Source: Chloroflexota bacterium (GTDB taxonomy: Bacteria > Chloroflexota > Anaerolineae > Anaerolineales > UBA11579). From it: a stretch of 64,000 bases of DNA. The first letter of the stretch is position 1, and every line of letters starts with the position of its first letter. The position numbers and the translations under genes are program-made. The DNA lies in NCBI GenBank assembly GCA_016191875.1, contig JACPVG010000009.1, positions 20,647 to 84,646 of the forward strand, in the 5' to 3' direction. Below are positions 27,692-36,196 of the stretch, in pieces. The notes under the pieces were generated by a model, which worked only from the letters and a program-made list of their open reading frames with translations, did not search any database and was not told the origin of the DNA.

Positions 27692-27846
27692 TCAGGGCGT
27701 TTGCAGGATGACCACCTGCCGGCTGGCGCTGGAGGCAGCGCTCCCGCTGGCGGTCCACAGGTAGCCGCTCAACTGGATGTTCCCCGCGCCACCGCCAGCA
27801 AAGACAGAACGGCAATACCTGTGATAAACAGCCTTGGCGCGCGCAT
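27692..27846 (-). pseudogene. Remnant of a small secreted protein gene, frameshifted
   Basis: The ATG at 27846 follows a strong Shine-Dalgarno (GGGAGGAAGG) and encodes a signal-peptide-like start, MRAPRLFITGIAVLSLLAV, but the frame stops at 27769 after 25 codons. The next frame continues as NIQLSGYLWTASGSAASS and ends VVILQTP at 27692. The total is 155 bases, not a multiple of three, so one indel would join the parts. Either a decayed gene or a sequence error. No family recognised. Confidence 0.4.
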
Positions 27847-28075
27847 GAAGGTTCCTTCCTCCCGGCAGGCCAGGCTTGCGGCTGGCGCGTTTATTATGAG
27901 GCGGAATTGGGCCGGCGCGCTAGAACTGTTGCGTGACAGACGCAAAACTGCCTATTCGGACAGATGTCCTCGGATATTCAGGACACATGCACCCCTAAAA
28001 CCTGCCAAAACCTGTATGGGGAATTCCAGGGTTTCCCACTAAGATTACGGCATATTCTGATCCTTGGAGCGACCC

Positions 28076-28213
28076 ATGAGCACCGGAACTGGAAACCGCC
28101 GTTATCCCGCTCTCTACGAAAAACTTGTGCCGGCCGCCATCGGCCTGCTGGCAGTCATCATCCTCGCCATGATCGTCCTGACCGTTCTGGTCGCACTCGG
28201 CCTGGCGGGCTGA
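28076..28213 (+). CDS. Small single-pass membrane protein
   Basis: 45 residues: a polar N-terminus (MSTGTGNRRYPALYEKL) and one long membrane helix (from VPAAIGLLAVIILAMIV to the end). GGAG lies upstream of the ATG. It ends 19 bases before the next membrane gene, which has its own strong AGGAGA, so the two look like a small operon. No family assigned. The 229-base gap before it (27847-28075) has a short GTCCT/AGGAC inverted repeat near 27968-27986 and no other gene. Confidence 0.6.
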   Translation: MSTGTGNRRYPALYEKLVPAAIGLLAVIILAMIVLTVLVALGLAG

Positions 28214-28232
28214 ACCAACACAGGAGAAGACC

Positions 28233-28949
28233 ATGACCTTTATCAACACCGTCCTGCCCTTCCTCTCGGCCCTCATCAGCGCGGCCTTCGCTTTCTTTGT
28301 GTTGCGGCGCTACGCTGAGCGCAAAGGCGAACACCTGCTGTTCTAGGGCATCGGCATGAGCATGTACGCCATCGGCGGTTTCGCTGAAGGCTATTTCGGC
28401 GCGTTCGGCTGGAACCCGCTGATCTACCGGCTGTGGTACCTGTTCGGGGCCATCCTGGTGGCCGCCTGGCTCGGCCAGGGCACGGTTTACCTGCTGGCGA
28501 ACAAAAAGTGGGCGAATGCCATGATGGTCCTGCTGGTGCTTGGCTCGCTGTGGGGCGCAACCAGGGTGTTCAGCGCCCAGCTCGACCCCAGCCTGCTCAC
28601 GACCAGCGTGCACACCGGCAGCGAGTTGAGCGGCCATGCCATCGTCACCCCCGGCGTGCGCAGTCTGACCCCGTTGTTCAACCTGTATGGCACCGTCACG
28701 CTGGTGGGCGGGGCGGTCTACAGCGCCTGGATCTTCTTCCGCAAGCGCATCCTGCTGCACCGCACGCTGGGCAATATCCTGATTGCCGCCGGCGCGCTGG
28801 CTCCGGCTTTTGGCGGGGTGTTCAGCCGCTTCGGCATCTCCGGTGCGCTGTACATTGGCGAACTCATTGGCGCGGCGCTCATGTTCGCCGGTTTCCTGCG
28901 GGCTACCACACCTATGGCTGAGAAGGCTGCCCAGCCCGCCACAGCCTGA
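28233..28949 (+). pseudogene. Polytopic membrane protein interrupted by an in-frame amber codon
   Basis: The ATG at 28233 follows AGGAGA and opens a frame of 239 codons that is broken only by TAG at 28344-28346 (codon 38). Before the stop: a membrane helix, then RYAERKGEHLLF. After it the frame continues directly as GIGMSMYAIGGFAEGYFG with four to six more helices to the true stop at 28949. A Trp codon (TGG) at the site would restore the gene with one base change. The part from Met 28356 could be made separately but would lack the first helix. Options are a recent nonsense mutation, a sequencing error, or readthrough. Function unknown. Confidence 0.7.
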
Positions 28950-28985
28950 ACAAACCAATCCAACCCCTTTCCCTTCTTTCCCAAA

Positions 28986-29018
28986 CAAAAACGCCCTGCT
29001 TCCTGCAGGGCGTTTTTG
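28986..29018. terminator. Bidirectional terminator between convergent genes
   Basis: CAAAAACGCCCTGC and GCAGGGCGTTTTTG form a 14-bp stem with a TTCCT loop. A run of T follows on the plus strand and a run of A precedes, so it can end transcripts from both sides. Confidence 0.9.
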
Positions 29019-29034
29019 TTTTCTCGCTATCGGG

Positions 29035-30192
29035 TCATTTCTGCCAGATGGCCAGTTCCAGCGTCAGGCGGTCGAAGAAGCTGTTGGCGGGCAGTGCGCC
29101 CTCGCCGTAGGCCATATCCACCACCCGCGCCACCATCTGGAGCGTCTCGGTCTCCAGCACGGCTTCCGCGCCGGGGCGGGCCAGCACCGGCTCGCCCTTG
29201 GCCGAAAGGCGCTCGCGGCCGGCGTCGTCATTGTAGACGTGGTTGCTCATGATGACTTTCGTGATGGTCTGGATGTCGTTTTTGTCGAACAGCCAGATCT
29301 CGAAGGCCGTCACGCGTTTGGGCTCGCCCACGCCGATGGTATCGGCGACGCCCACGCCGCATTCGCCCAGAAACTCGCCGGCTACGGCATCGATGCTGAA
29401 CGAGTCGTCGAAGAGATCGTCGCCGATCAGGTAGGTGGTCATATATTGCGCCACCGGGGCAGTCTGACCCAGGGCGGTGAAGTCGGTCTTTTCCGCCGCC
29501 TGGCTGTAGCGGCTGGCGGCCTGGGCGGCGGTTTGCGGCGCGCTCGACCGCCCACCCCGGCCGCGGCTGCGGAAATACAGGAAGAGCAGCACCCCGCCGA
29601 GGATCAGCGTGGCGAAGAAGCAGACTGCGAACAGCGCCAGGGTGTTGCTGCCCGCCGCGGGAGCGTCGGGGACGGTTTGCCCGGTGGCCGGGTCGGTGGC
29701 GATTGGCGCGACCACCACGCCGCCCTGGTTCTGCAATTGCCGCAGCAGCAGGATGGCCTCCTGGTTCTGCGCGCCGGGGCTGGCCTCCACCGTGGCGAGG
29801 GCCGAGGGCGCAGTTTCGCCCAGAGACTCAAAGCGGCCCTGGAACCTATCCAGTTCGGGCCGCAGCGCATACGAGTCGATGGTCATGCGCAGCCAGTCTT
29901 CGCGCAGGTCGGCGCGCAGGTGAGTGATATCTGCGTCGTACCATTGCACCGGCCAGAGCTGCCAGGCGAACAACAGCCCAAACGCCAGCCCCAGTATTCC
30001 GCCTAATACCAGCATCGCGATGGGATTGCCGGTGAGGGCTCCCAGGTTAATGCTCGGCAGGCCGCCCCCCCTGCGGCGGCTGCGGCGCTCTTCGGAGCGG
30101 TCGCCGCCGGAATCGTCCAGACCGGCGAACTCATCGCTCTGGGGTTCGTCGAAAGCGTTGTCGTCGAAATCGAAGTCGTCGTTCAGGTTCAT
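29035..30192 (-). CDS. Conserved single-pass membrane protein of unknown function
   Basis: 385 residues. I start at the ATG at 30192, preceded by GCAGGAGT, not at the in-frame ATG 45 codons earlier. The N-terminus is acidic and disordered (MNLNDDFDFDDNAFDEPQSD), then basic, then a helix near residues 59-78 (MLVLGGILGLAFGLLFAWQL). A second helix lies near residues 200-220 (ALFAVCFFATLILGGVLLFL). The remaining half is soluble and contains YLIGDDLFDDSFSIDAVAGE and VTAFEIWLFDKNDIQT. No known domain recognised. Separated from topA by a terminator. Confidence 0.75.
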   Translation of the reverse strand: MNLNDDFDFDDNAFDEPQSDEFAGLDDSGGDRSEERRSRRRGGGLPSINLGALTGNPIAMLVLGGILGLAFGLLFAWQLWPVQWYDADITHLRADLREDWLRMTIDSYALRPELDRFQGRFESLGETAPSALATVEASPGAQNQEAILLLRQLQNQGGVVVAPIATDPATGQTVPDAPAAGSNTLALFAVCFFATLILGGVLLFLYFRSRGRGGRSSAPQTAAQAASRYSQAAEKTDFTALGQTAPVAQYMTTYLIGDDLFDDSFSIDAVAGEFLGECGVGVADTIGVGEPKRVTAFEIWLFDKNDIQTITKVIMSNHVYNDDAGRERLSAKGEPVLARPGAEAVLETETLQMVARVVDMAYGEGALPANSFFDRLTLELAIWQK

Positions 30193-30311
30193 GCCATACT
30201 CCTGCGGCCGCCCTTCCTGCGCGTGCCGAAGGGTGAATGTATTGTAGACCAGCCGGAACAAAACCGCAACCAGATTGATTAAGCGATGCAATTCCCTTGC
30301 CAACCCCGGCA

Positions 30312-30338
30312 GAAAAAGAGCGCCCACGCGGGCGCTCT
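30312..30338 (-). terminator. Intrinsic terminator after topA
   Basis: GAGCGCCC and GGGCGCTC pair around an ACGC loop. Read on the minus strand, the stem is followed by TTTTT. It lies 21 bases after the topA stop. Confidence 0.88.
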
Positions 30339-30358
30339 CCTGTTCACTTCCGGGCTAC

Positions 30359-32701
30359 TTACGCCTCAGTCTCATCTTCCTGCGGCTCCGGCAGTACTTC
30401 ATCCAGGGGATACTGGTTGCCGCAGTTGAGGCACAATGCGTGGTTCTTGTTGGCGACCACCAGCGTGCCTTTGCAATTCGGGCAGGGCGTCGGGATGGGT
30501 TTCTTCCAGGAGGTGAAATCGCATTCCGGGTAGCGCGAGCAGCCGTAGAACACCCGGCCCTTGCGCGAGCGCCGTTCGACAACGTCACCCTCGCCGCAGG
30601 TCGGGCAGGTCATACCGATCTTCTCCAGCCAGGGTTCGGTGTGGCGGCATTCCGGGAAGTTGTCGCACGAAATGAACTTGCCAAAACGACCCCAGCGAAT
30701 CATCAGCTGGCCCTTCCCGCAGGTGGGGCAGGTGCGGCCGATGTACTCCGGTTCGGCTTTCACCTCCGGCATCTCGCGCTCGGCCTTCTCCACCTGGATG
30801 GCGAAAGGCGTGTAGAACTCGCGCACTGCCCCCACCCATTCCCGTTTCCCGTCGGCGATGCGGTCCAGGTCGTCTTCCATCTTGGCGGTGAAGCCGATGT
30901 CCACCACGTCAGCGAAGTGTTCGGTCAGCAGGTCGGTGACCGTGATGCCGGTTTCGGTTGGAGTCAGGCGGCGCCCCTCACGGAAGACGTAGCCGCGCGC
31001 CTGCAGGGTGCTGAGCGTGGGCGCGTAGGTGGAGGGCCGGCCGATGCCGTATTCCTCCAGCGCCTTCACCAGCGTGGCTTCGGAGTAGCGCGGCGGCGGC
31101 TGGGTGAAGTGCTGTTCCGGGAACAGCCCGCGCAGGTCCTGGGGTTTGCCTTCTTCCAGGTCGGGCGGGATCTTGGTGTCCTCGTCGCCTTCGGCCACGT
31201 CGAATTCGCCGCGGGCCTCTTCGTAAACCGCCAGGTAACCGGGGAACCGCAAAGTGGAACCGGAGGCGCGCAACCCGTACAGGCGCGCCGCGCTGCGGCC
31301 GTCGATATCCACCGTGAGGGTGTCGTAGAGCGCGTTGGTCATCTGCGAAGCCAGGAAACGTTTCCAGATCAACTGGTACAGCCGCAACTGGTCACGCGTC
31401 AGGTAGTCGGCCACGTCCTTAGGCTTGCGCAGCACCGAGGTGGGCCGGATGGCCTCGTGGGCCTCCTGGGCGCCCTTGGCGCGCGTGCGGTACAGCGGTG
31501 GCTCGTCGGGCAGGAATTCCTGGCCGTGAACGGCCGCGATGTATTCGCGGGCTTCCTGCTGGGCGATGGCCGAAACGTTGGTCGAGTCGGTGCGCATGTA
31601 GGTGATCAGGCCCACGGTCTCCGAGTCGCCGTTCCCAAGGTCGATGCCTTCGTACAACTGCTGGGCGATGGCCATGGTGCGCTTGGCGGTGTAGGAAAGC
31701 CGGCGCGAGGCTTCCTGTTGCAGGGTGCTGGTGGTGAAGGGCGCCAACGGGCGGCGCTGGCGTGTGCCGCGTTTGATGCTGGCGATGGTATAGACCGCCC
31801 CTTCCATATCAGCAGCAATCGGGCGCACGGCGGCCTCGTCGGGCAGGGCCGGGTCCTGGCCGTCCACCTTGACCAGACGGGCGCGGTAGGTGTTCGCGCT
31901 GCTCTGCTGCTGGAGTTCGGCCTCGATGGTCCAGTACTCGACCGCCACGAAGTTCTCGATCTCGCGCTCGCGTTCGACGATCAGGCGCAGGGCCACGGAC
32001 TGCACGCGGCCGGCGCTCAGGCGGTTGCGCACCTTGCGCCACAGGATCGGGCTGAGGCTGTAGCCCACCAGGCGGTCCAGCACACGCCGCGCCTGCTGGG
32101 CATCCACCAAGTTCATGTCGATGGCGCGCGGGTGGGAAAAAGCCTCCTGGATGGCGGGCTTGGTGATCTCGTGGAAGACCACGCGTTTGGCGCGCTCCGG
32201 TTCGATCTCGGCGGCTTCCATCAGGTGCCAGGCGATGGCCTCGCCTTCGCGGTCCAGGTCGGTAGCGAGGTAGATGTTTTCCGCCCGGCTGGCGAGTTTC
32301 TTCAGTTCCTTGATGACCGGACGCTTTTCGTTGGGCACCCGGTACTTGGGCGCGAAGTCGTTGTCCACATCCACCGAGAGCTGTGAGCGCAGCAGGTCGC
32401 GCACGTGGCCCACCGAGGCTTCCACGCGATAGTCGCCGCCCAGATAGCGCCCAATGGTGCGCGCCTTGGCCGGCGATTCGACGATGACCAGGTTGCCTTT
32501 GCGCACAGCCGGGGCGCTGGCGCGTTTGGCGCTGGGTGGGGCTTGCAGCCCCTCATGCGCCGGGGTGCGCCCCATGCGGAACAGGGTCGTGCCGCACACC
32601 GGGCAGGTGCCGCGCGTGCCGGGCGCCCCCGTGGTCGTGAATTCAGCCCGGGGGTCCTGCATCTCTCGTTTGGTCTTGCACTTTACGCAATAAGCTTCCA
32701 T
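30359..32701 (-). CDS. topA: DNA topoisomerase I with an extra N-terminal DUF5679 zinc domain
   Basis: 780 residues. Type IA enzyme that relaxes negative supercoils. Residues 1-45 are a DUF5679-like zinc module with CVKC (5-8) and CPVC (33-36), followed by a basic linker. The TOPRIM domain then starts at NLVIVESPAKA (70), with DLDREGE at 148-154. The active-site tyrosine is in GLITYMRTDST (Tyr368). The C-terminus carries three zinc ribbons (CPTCGKGQLM, CPTCGEGDVV, CPNCKGTLVV). Usual TopA proteins begin directly at TOPRIM, so the N-terminal module is an addition, and it is nearly identical to the free protein encoded at 32846-33028. AAGGAA precedes the ATG. The start is supported by the shared MEAYC beginning of both proteins. 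Confidence 0.96.
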   Translation of the reverse strand: MEAYCVKCKTKREMQDPRAEFTTTGAPGTRGTCPVCGTTLFRMGRTPAHEGLQAPPSAKRASAPAVRKGNLVIVESPAKARTIGRYLGGDYRVEASVGHVRDLLRSQLSVDVDNDFAPKYRVPNEKRPVIKELKKLASRAENIYLATDLDREGEAIAWHLMEAAEIEPERAKRVVFHEITKPAIQEAFSHPRAIDMNLVDAQQARRVLDRLVGYSLSPILWRKVRNRLSAGRVQSVALRLIVEREREIENFVAVEYWTIEAELQQQSSANTYRARLVKVDGQDPALPDEAAVRPIAADMEGAVYTIASIKRGTRQRRPLAPFTTSTLQQEASRRLSYTAKRTMAIAQQLYEGIDLGNGDSETVGLITYMRTDSTNVSAIAQQEAREYIAAVHGQEFLPDEPPLYRTRAKGAQEAHEAIRPTSVLRKPKDVADYLTRDQLRLYQLIWKRFLASQMTNALYDTLTVDIDGRSAARLYGLRASGSTLRFPGYLAVYEEARGEFDVAEGDEDTKIPPDLEEGKPQDLRGLFPEQHFTQPPPRYSEATLVKALEEYGIGRPSTYAPTLSTLQARGYVFREGRRLTPTETGITVTDLLTEHFADVVDIGFTAKMEDDLDRIADGKREWVGAVREFYTPFAIQVEKAEREMPEVKAEPEYIGRTCPTCGKGQLMIRWGRFGKFISCDNFPECRHTEPWLEKIGMTCPTCGEGDVVERRSRKGRVFYGCSRYPECDFTSWKKPIPTPCPNCKGTLVVANKNHALCLNCGNQYPLDEVLPEPQEDETEA

Positions 32702-32751
32702 GCGGTTTCCTTGATGTGCCTCTTAGCCCATTAATTCATTGCGGCAATGTT

Positions 32752-32836
32752 TCGCCTGGGCGTTTGGCCCAGGCGAGGCGTTGCCCAACGAACCATCCGG
32801 CCGGACGGCCACACTGACCGTCCGGCCGGACGATAG
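32752..32836. repeat. GC-rich palindromes between topA and the DUF5679 gene
   Basis: Holds CGCCTGGGC/GCCCAGGCG (about 32752-32776), which on the minus strand could end the DUF5679 transcript, and two inverted copies of TCCGGCCGGACGG (about 32800-32835). These palindromes fill the 144-base spacer. Confidence 0.55.
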
Positions 32837-32845
32837 GCGCGGGTG

Positions 32846-33028
32846 TTATCCGCCGCTCTTGGCGGGCGGGGTCATGCCGGCGTGGGCCGGGGTACTTCCC
32901 ATGCGGAACAGGGTCGTGCCGCACACCGGGCAGGTGCCGCGGGTGGCCGCCGCGCCTTTGGAGGTGAATTCCGGCTTGGGGTCTTTCATCTCGCGTTTGG
33001 TCTTGCACTTCATGCAATAGGCTTCCAT
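32846..33028 (-). CDS. DUF5679 family small zinc protein
   Basis: 60 residues. Starts MEAYCMKCKTKREMKDP and has CMKC and CPVC pairs, then LFRMGSTPAHAGM. This is the stand-alone form of the domain fused to TopA just downstream; the first 47 residues differ at only about ten positions. AGGAGGAAG lies upstream of the ATG, a strong site. Function of DUF5679 is unknown; the four cysteines suggest a structural zinc site and perhaps nucleic-acid or protein binding. Confidence 0.9.
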   Translation of the reverse strand: MEAYCMKCKTKREMKDPKPEFTSKGAAATRGTCPVCGTTLFRMGSTPAHAGMTPPAKSGG

Positions 33029-33134
33029 AGATTTTCTTCCTCCTGCGTAGTGGGGTGATCTGCCGAAGCAACCGCGGCGGCAGGGTGCCAGAACGGCCAA
33101 TGGCCCTGCCAGCCGCAGCAGAGGTAACGAAGTA

Positions 33135-34226
33135 TCATAGCAGATTATTCCGGTTCGCCTGTTTGAGCAATTCCACCACCTTGCGCACATCCTGGGCCTG
33201 CTCTTTATGGCACACCAGCAGGACATCGCCGGTATCCACGATGACGAGGTCGCGCACGCCGATGGTGACCACCGTGCGGCCGGAACTGCCATTGGCAATG
33301 ACCAGCGAACCCTGCGAGTCGATGTTGATGTGGTCGTCGCAGTGGATGATGTTCCCGGCCGCGTCCGGCGCGATGACGTCGAACAGCGCGTTCCACGAGC
33401 CGATGTCGTTCCAACCCAGGCCGCTGGCCGGGATGACCGCCACGCGCTCGGCGCCTTCCATCACTCCGAAATCGATCGAAATCGAGTCGCGGGCCGGGAT
33501 GCCATCCCAGGCGGCTTTCAGGGCTTCCGCTCCCCCGCCCGGCGGGATGACTTGAAGCTGGCGGTAGAGGTCAGGCATCTGGCGTTCGAACTCGCCCAAC
33601 ACGCGTTCGACCTTCCAGATGAACATGCCGGAGTTCCAGGCGTGATCGTTATCCGCCAGGAACTTCCTGGCTGTTTCCAGGTCGGGTTTCTCTTTGAACG
33701 AGCGGGCTTCGAACACCTCCAGGCCGGCGCGCTCGCCGAGCGACGCGCCCTGTTCGATGTAGCCGAAGCCGGTGGCGGGGTAGGTGGGCGCGATGCCCAG
33801 CGTGACGAGGTGGCCTTCCTCGGCCGCGGCCTGCGCCGCCCGCAGGGTCTGCAGGAAGACCGGGATGTTCTCGATGTAGTGGTCGGCGGTCAGCATCGCC
33901 ATCACAGCCTGCGGGTCGCGCTGCTGCAGCGTCAGCGCCGCCAGGCCCACCGCCGGGGCGTTGTTGCGCGAGTAGGGTTCGATGATGAAATTCTCTCCCG
34001 GCAGGTCCGGACACTGGAACCGAATAGCTTCAGCCTGGTCGGCGCCGGTGGAAACCAGGATGCGCTCCGGCGGGAACAAGCCTGCCAGGCGCTCCACGGA
34101 GAGCTGCATCAGCGTTTGGTCGCCCACCAGCGACAGCATTTGCTTGGGGCGGCTGCGCCGCGAGAGCGGCCACAGCCGCGTGCCGCCTCCCCCGGCCATG
34201 ATGACAGCGTAAAAATGCTCAGACAT
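33135..34226 (-). CDS. manC: Mannose-1-phosphate guanylyltransferase
   Basis: 363 residues, matching the short ManC form without the isomerase domain. Makes GDP-mannose from mannose 1-phosphate and GTP, the donor for surface mannans and other sugars. Signature AVIMAGGGGTRLWPLSRRSR at residues 7-26, then LAALTLQQRDPQAVMAMLTADHYI and FKEKPDLETARKFL. FGVMEGAERVAVIPA and LGWNDIGSWNAL complete the family pattern. It would supply the glycosyltransferases encoded at 3549-17641. Own spacer on both sides. Confidence 0.93.
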   Translation of the reverse strand: MSEHFYAVIMAGGGGTRLWPLSRRSRPKQMLSLVGDQTLMQLSVERLAGLFPPERILVSTGADQAEAIRFQCPDLPGENFIIEPYSRNNAPAVGLAALTLQQRDPQAVMAMLTADHYIENIPVFLQTLRAAQAAAEEGHLVTLGIAPTYPATGFGYIEQGASLGERAGLEVFEARSFKEKPDLETARKFLADNDHAWNSGMFIWKVERVLGEFERQMPDLYRQLQVIPPGGGAEALKAAWDGIPARDSISIDFGVMEGAERVAVIPASGLGWNDIGSWNALFDVIAPDAAGNIIHCDDHINIDSQGSLVIANGSSGRTVVTIGVRDLVIVDTGDVLLVCHKEQAQDVRKVVELLKQANRNNLL

Positions 34227-34261
34227 ACCTTTCCTTCGTCCATAAGCGGCGGCGTTGGCCG

Positions 34262-34300
34262 CCGGTAAGTGGTAATTGGTAATCGGTAATCCTCAATTGC
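34262..34300. repeat. GGTAAT microrepeat spacer
   Basis: GGTAAGTGGTAATTGGTAAT and a further CGGTAAT: four successive imperfect 8-base units. Sits between dprA and manC, near the manC start. Confidence 0.65.
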
Positions 34301-34321
34301 GCAAGGGCCGGCGCGGGTCCG

Positions 34322-35464
34322 TCAATCTTCTTCATCCACCAGATAGCGGGCCTGAGCCTCGCGCACGGCCACATAGTGCATGCCGCCCACCTGGCGCACG
34401 AGACCCTTCAGTTCCATCAGGGCCAGCGTGGCGGAGACCTTTTCGATGGGCAGCCCGGCCTGCAGGCCGAGTTCGTCCATATGCACCGGCTCGGCCCCCA
34501 GCAGGGCGAACAGGCTGGCTTCTACGGCGTCGGCGGGCAGGACGCTGCGCGCCGCCATGTGCTCGGTGGCCAGGGTAAGGTTGAGCGACTCCAGCAGATC
34601 TTCCGGCCGGGTGAACGGTTGGGCGCCCTGGCGCAGCAAATGGTTGGCGCCTTCGCTCTGCGGGGCGTAGATGTTACCCGGCACGGCGAAGACCTCGCGC
34701 CCCTGGTCGGCGGCGAATTGGGCGGTGATGAGCGCGCCGCTCTTCAGGCCTGCCTCGGCCACCACCACCGCCAGAGACAGCCCGGCGATGATGCGGTTAC
34801 GGGGCGGGAAGTTGACCGCTTCCGGCTGGGTGCCGAGTGGGTAATCGCTCAACAGCGCGCCGTTTTCCATCATATCGGCCGCCAGTTTCCGGTTTTCGGG
34901 CGGGTACACCTGGTCCGCCCCGCTGCCCAGCACGGCCAGACTGCGGCCGCCGGCCTTGAGCGCCGCCGCATGGGCGATGGAATCGATGCCGCGCGCCAGG
35001 CCGCTCACCACCGTGACCCCGTTATGCGCCAGGAAAGCGGCGGTCTCTTCGGCCACCTGGCGGCCATAGGCCGTCACCCGCCGGGTGCCCACGATGGCGA
35101 CCGCCCACTCATCCCGCTCGGCCAGCGCCCCGCGCACGTACAGCACCGGCGGGGGTTGGTCGATCTCTCTCAGACGGCGCGGGTAGCCGGGGTCGTCCCA
35201 GGTGAGCAGCCGGACGCCGTGCCGGTCCAGTTCCGCCCACAGGCTGTGCGGGTCAACATCCGCCCGCAGTTTGGTAAGGTTCTGGACGGCCCGTTCCGGC
35301 AGGCCTGAAGCGCGCAGGGCCGCGGGAGCGGCCTCCCAAGCCGCCTGGGCTGAACCGAAATGCGCCAGCAGCGAGCGGAAGCGCACCGCGCCCACGCCTT
35401 TGACGCTGTTCAGCGCGAGCCAATACATGCGTTCCTGCTCAGATGGGCTGTTCACCGCCTGCAC
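34322..35464 (-). CDS. dprA: DNA processing protein DprA
   Basis: Up to 380 residues. Loads RecA on incoming single-stranded DNA during transformation. The Rossmann core shows VAIVGTRRVTAYGRQVAEET, VVSGLARGIDSIAHAAAL and LAVLGSGADQVYPPENRKLA. A winged-helix domain (VHMDELGLQAGLPIEKVSAT) closes the protein. The outermost start is a GTG at 35464; an ATG at 35428 preceded by AGGAAC is equally likely and gives MYWLALNSVKGVG. Together with the ComEA-like lipoprotein at 40748 it suggests natural competence. Confidence 0.93.
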   Translation of the reverse strand: MQAVNSPSEQERMYWLALNSVKGVGAVRFRSLLAHFGSAQAAWEAAPAALRASGLPERAVQNLTKLRADVDPHSLWAELDRHGVRLLTWDDPGYPRRLREIDQPPPVLYVRGALAERDEWAVAIVGTRRVTAYGRQVAEETAAFLAHNGVTVVSGLARGIDSIAHAAALKAGGRSLAVLGSGADQVYPPENRKLAADMMENGALLSDYPLGTQPEAVNFPPRNRIIAGLSLAVVVAEAGLKSGALITAQFAADQGREVFAVPGNIYAPQSEGANHLLRQGAQPFTRPEDLLESLNLTLATEHMAARSVLPADAVEASLFALLGAEPVHMDELGLQAGLPIEKVSATLALMELKGLVRQVGGMHYVAVREAQARYLVDEED

Positions 35465-35517
35465 GGCGCTACGCTCCCGTCACACCTGCACACCCCGTTG
35501 TTGCTCCTACTTTAAGG

Positions 35518-35540
35518 AAGAAAGCCTCGATTAGCGAGGC
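35518..35540 (-). terminator. Possible terminator after the P-loop kinase gene
   Basis: GCCTCG (35524) pairs with CGAGGC (35535-35540). On the minus strand it is followed by TTTCTTCC. Stem of 6 bp, so moderate support. Confidence 0.5.
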
Positions 35541-35591
35541 GGGCGTAGATTACCACACGCCGGAAACGCATGTCAAGGGAAATGCGCGCGC

Positions 35592-36155
35592 TTATGTGGG
35601 CAACCCCAGCGATTTCAACCAGGCCTGGGCCTTGCGCGGATCGTCGAATCGCACGAAACGGATATGGGCGTTGGCCGGGTCCTGCTCCAGTTCGGTAAAC
35701 TGCGCGCGGCGGCGGGCATAGGTGTTCCACGACCAGCGGATAACGGAATCTTTGGAGAACAGAGCGTTGGTCAGGCTCTCGCGGTTGCCCTGCCACAGTT
35801 CCACGCCACCCAGAGATCGTTGGAAGGTACGGGATGCCACGCGCCACATCACGAACCAGCGCGGATAATCCAGGAAGATGGTGGTGTTCAAACGCGGCCA
35901 ATACAGATGCCGCGCTCGGGTGTAATTGCCATCGACTACCCAACCCTCTCCAGCCGTAGCTTCGGTTATACGCGTGAAGAAGACTTCATCCGGCGTTTCT
36001 GTCCAGTTTGGCCCCCAAAACAGCGAGTCCAATTCAACATGTCGAAAGTTAAGGATACGCGCCAGGTCACCGGCAAAGGTGGTCTTGCCGGAGCCGGATG
36101 TGCCCCTGACGTTAATGCAGGTGCCAAGTTTGATGCGGGAGGGAAAGTCGCTCAT
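35592..36155 (-). CDS. P-loop kinase-like protein (adenylate kinase/FlaR type)
   Basis: 187 residues. The Walker A loop is NVRGTSGSGKTTFAGDLA at about 15-32, followed by FRHVELDSLFWGPNW, a nucleotide or small-substrate binding region typical of topology-modulation (FlaR-like) kinases. GEGWVVDGNY and IFLDYPRWF are the core strands, and a cluster of arginines around YARRRAQF may form the lid. Substrate unknown. Confidence 0.75.
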   Translation of the reverse strand: MSDFPSRIKLGTCINVRGTSGSGKTTFAGDLARILNFRHVELDSLFWGPNWTETPDEVFFTRITEATAGEGWVVDGNYTRARHLYWPRLNTTIFLDYPRWFVMWRVASRTFQRSLGGVELWQGNRESLTNALFSKDSVIRWSWNTYARRRAQFTELEQDPANAHIRFVRFDDPRKAQAWLKSLGLPT

Positions 36156-36196
36156 CTGGAATGCAGGTGTTCAACGTTTTCGATGACCCGAGCGGT

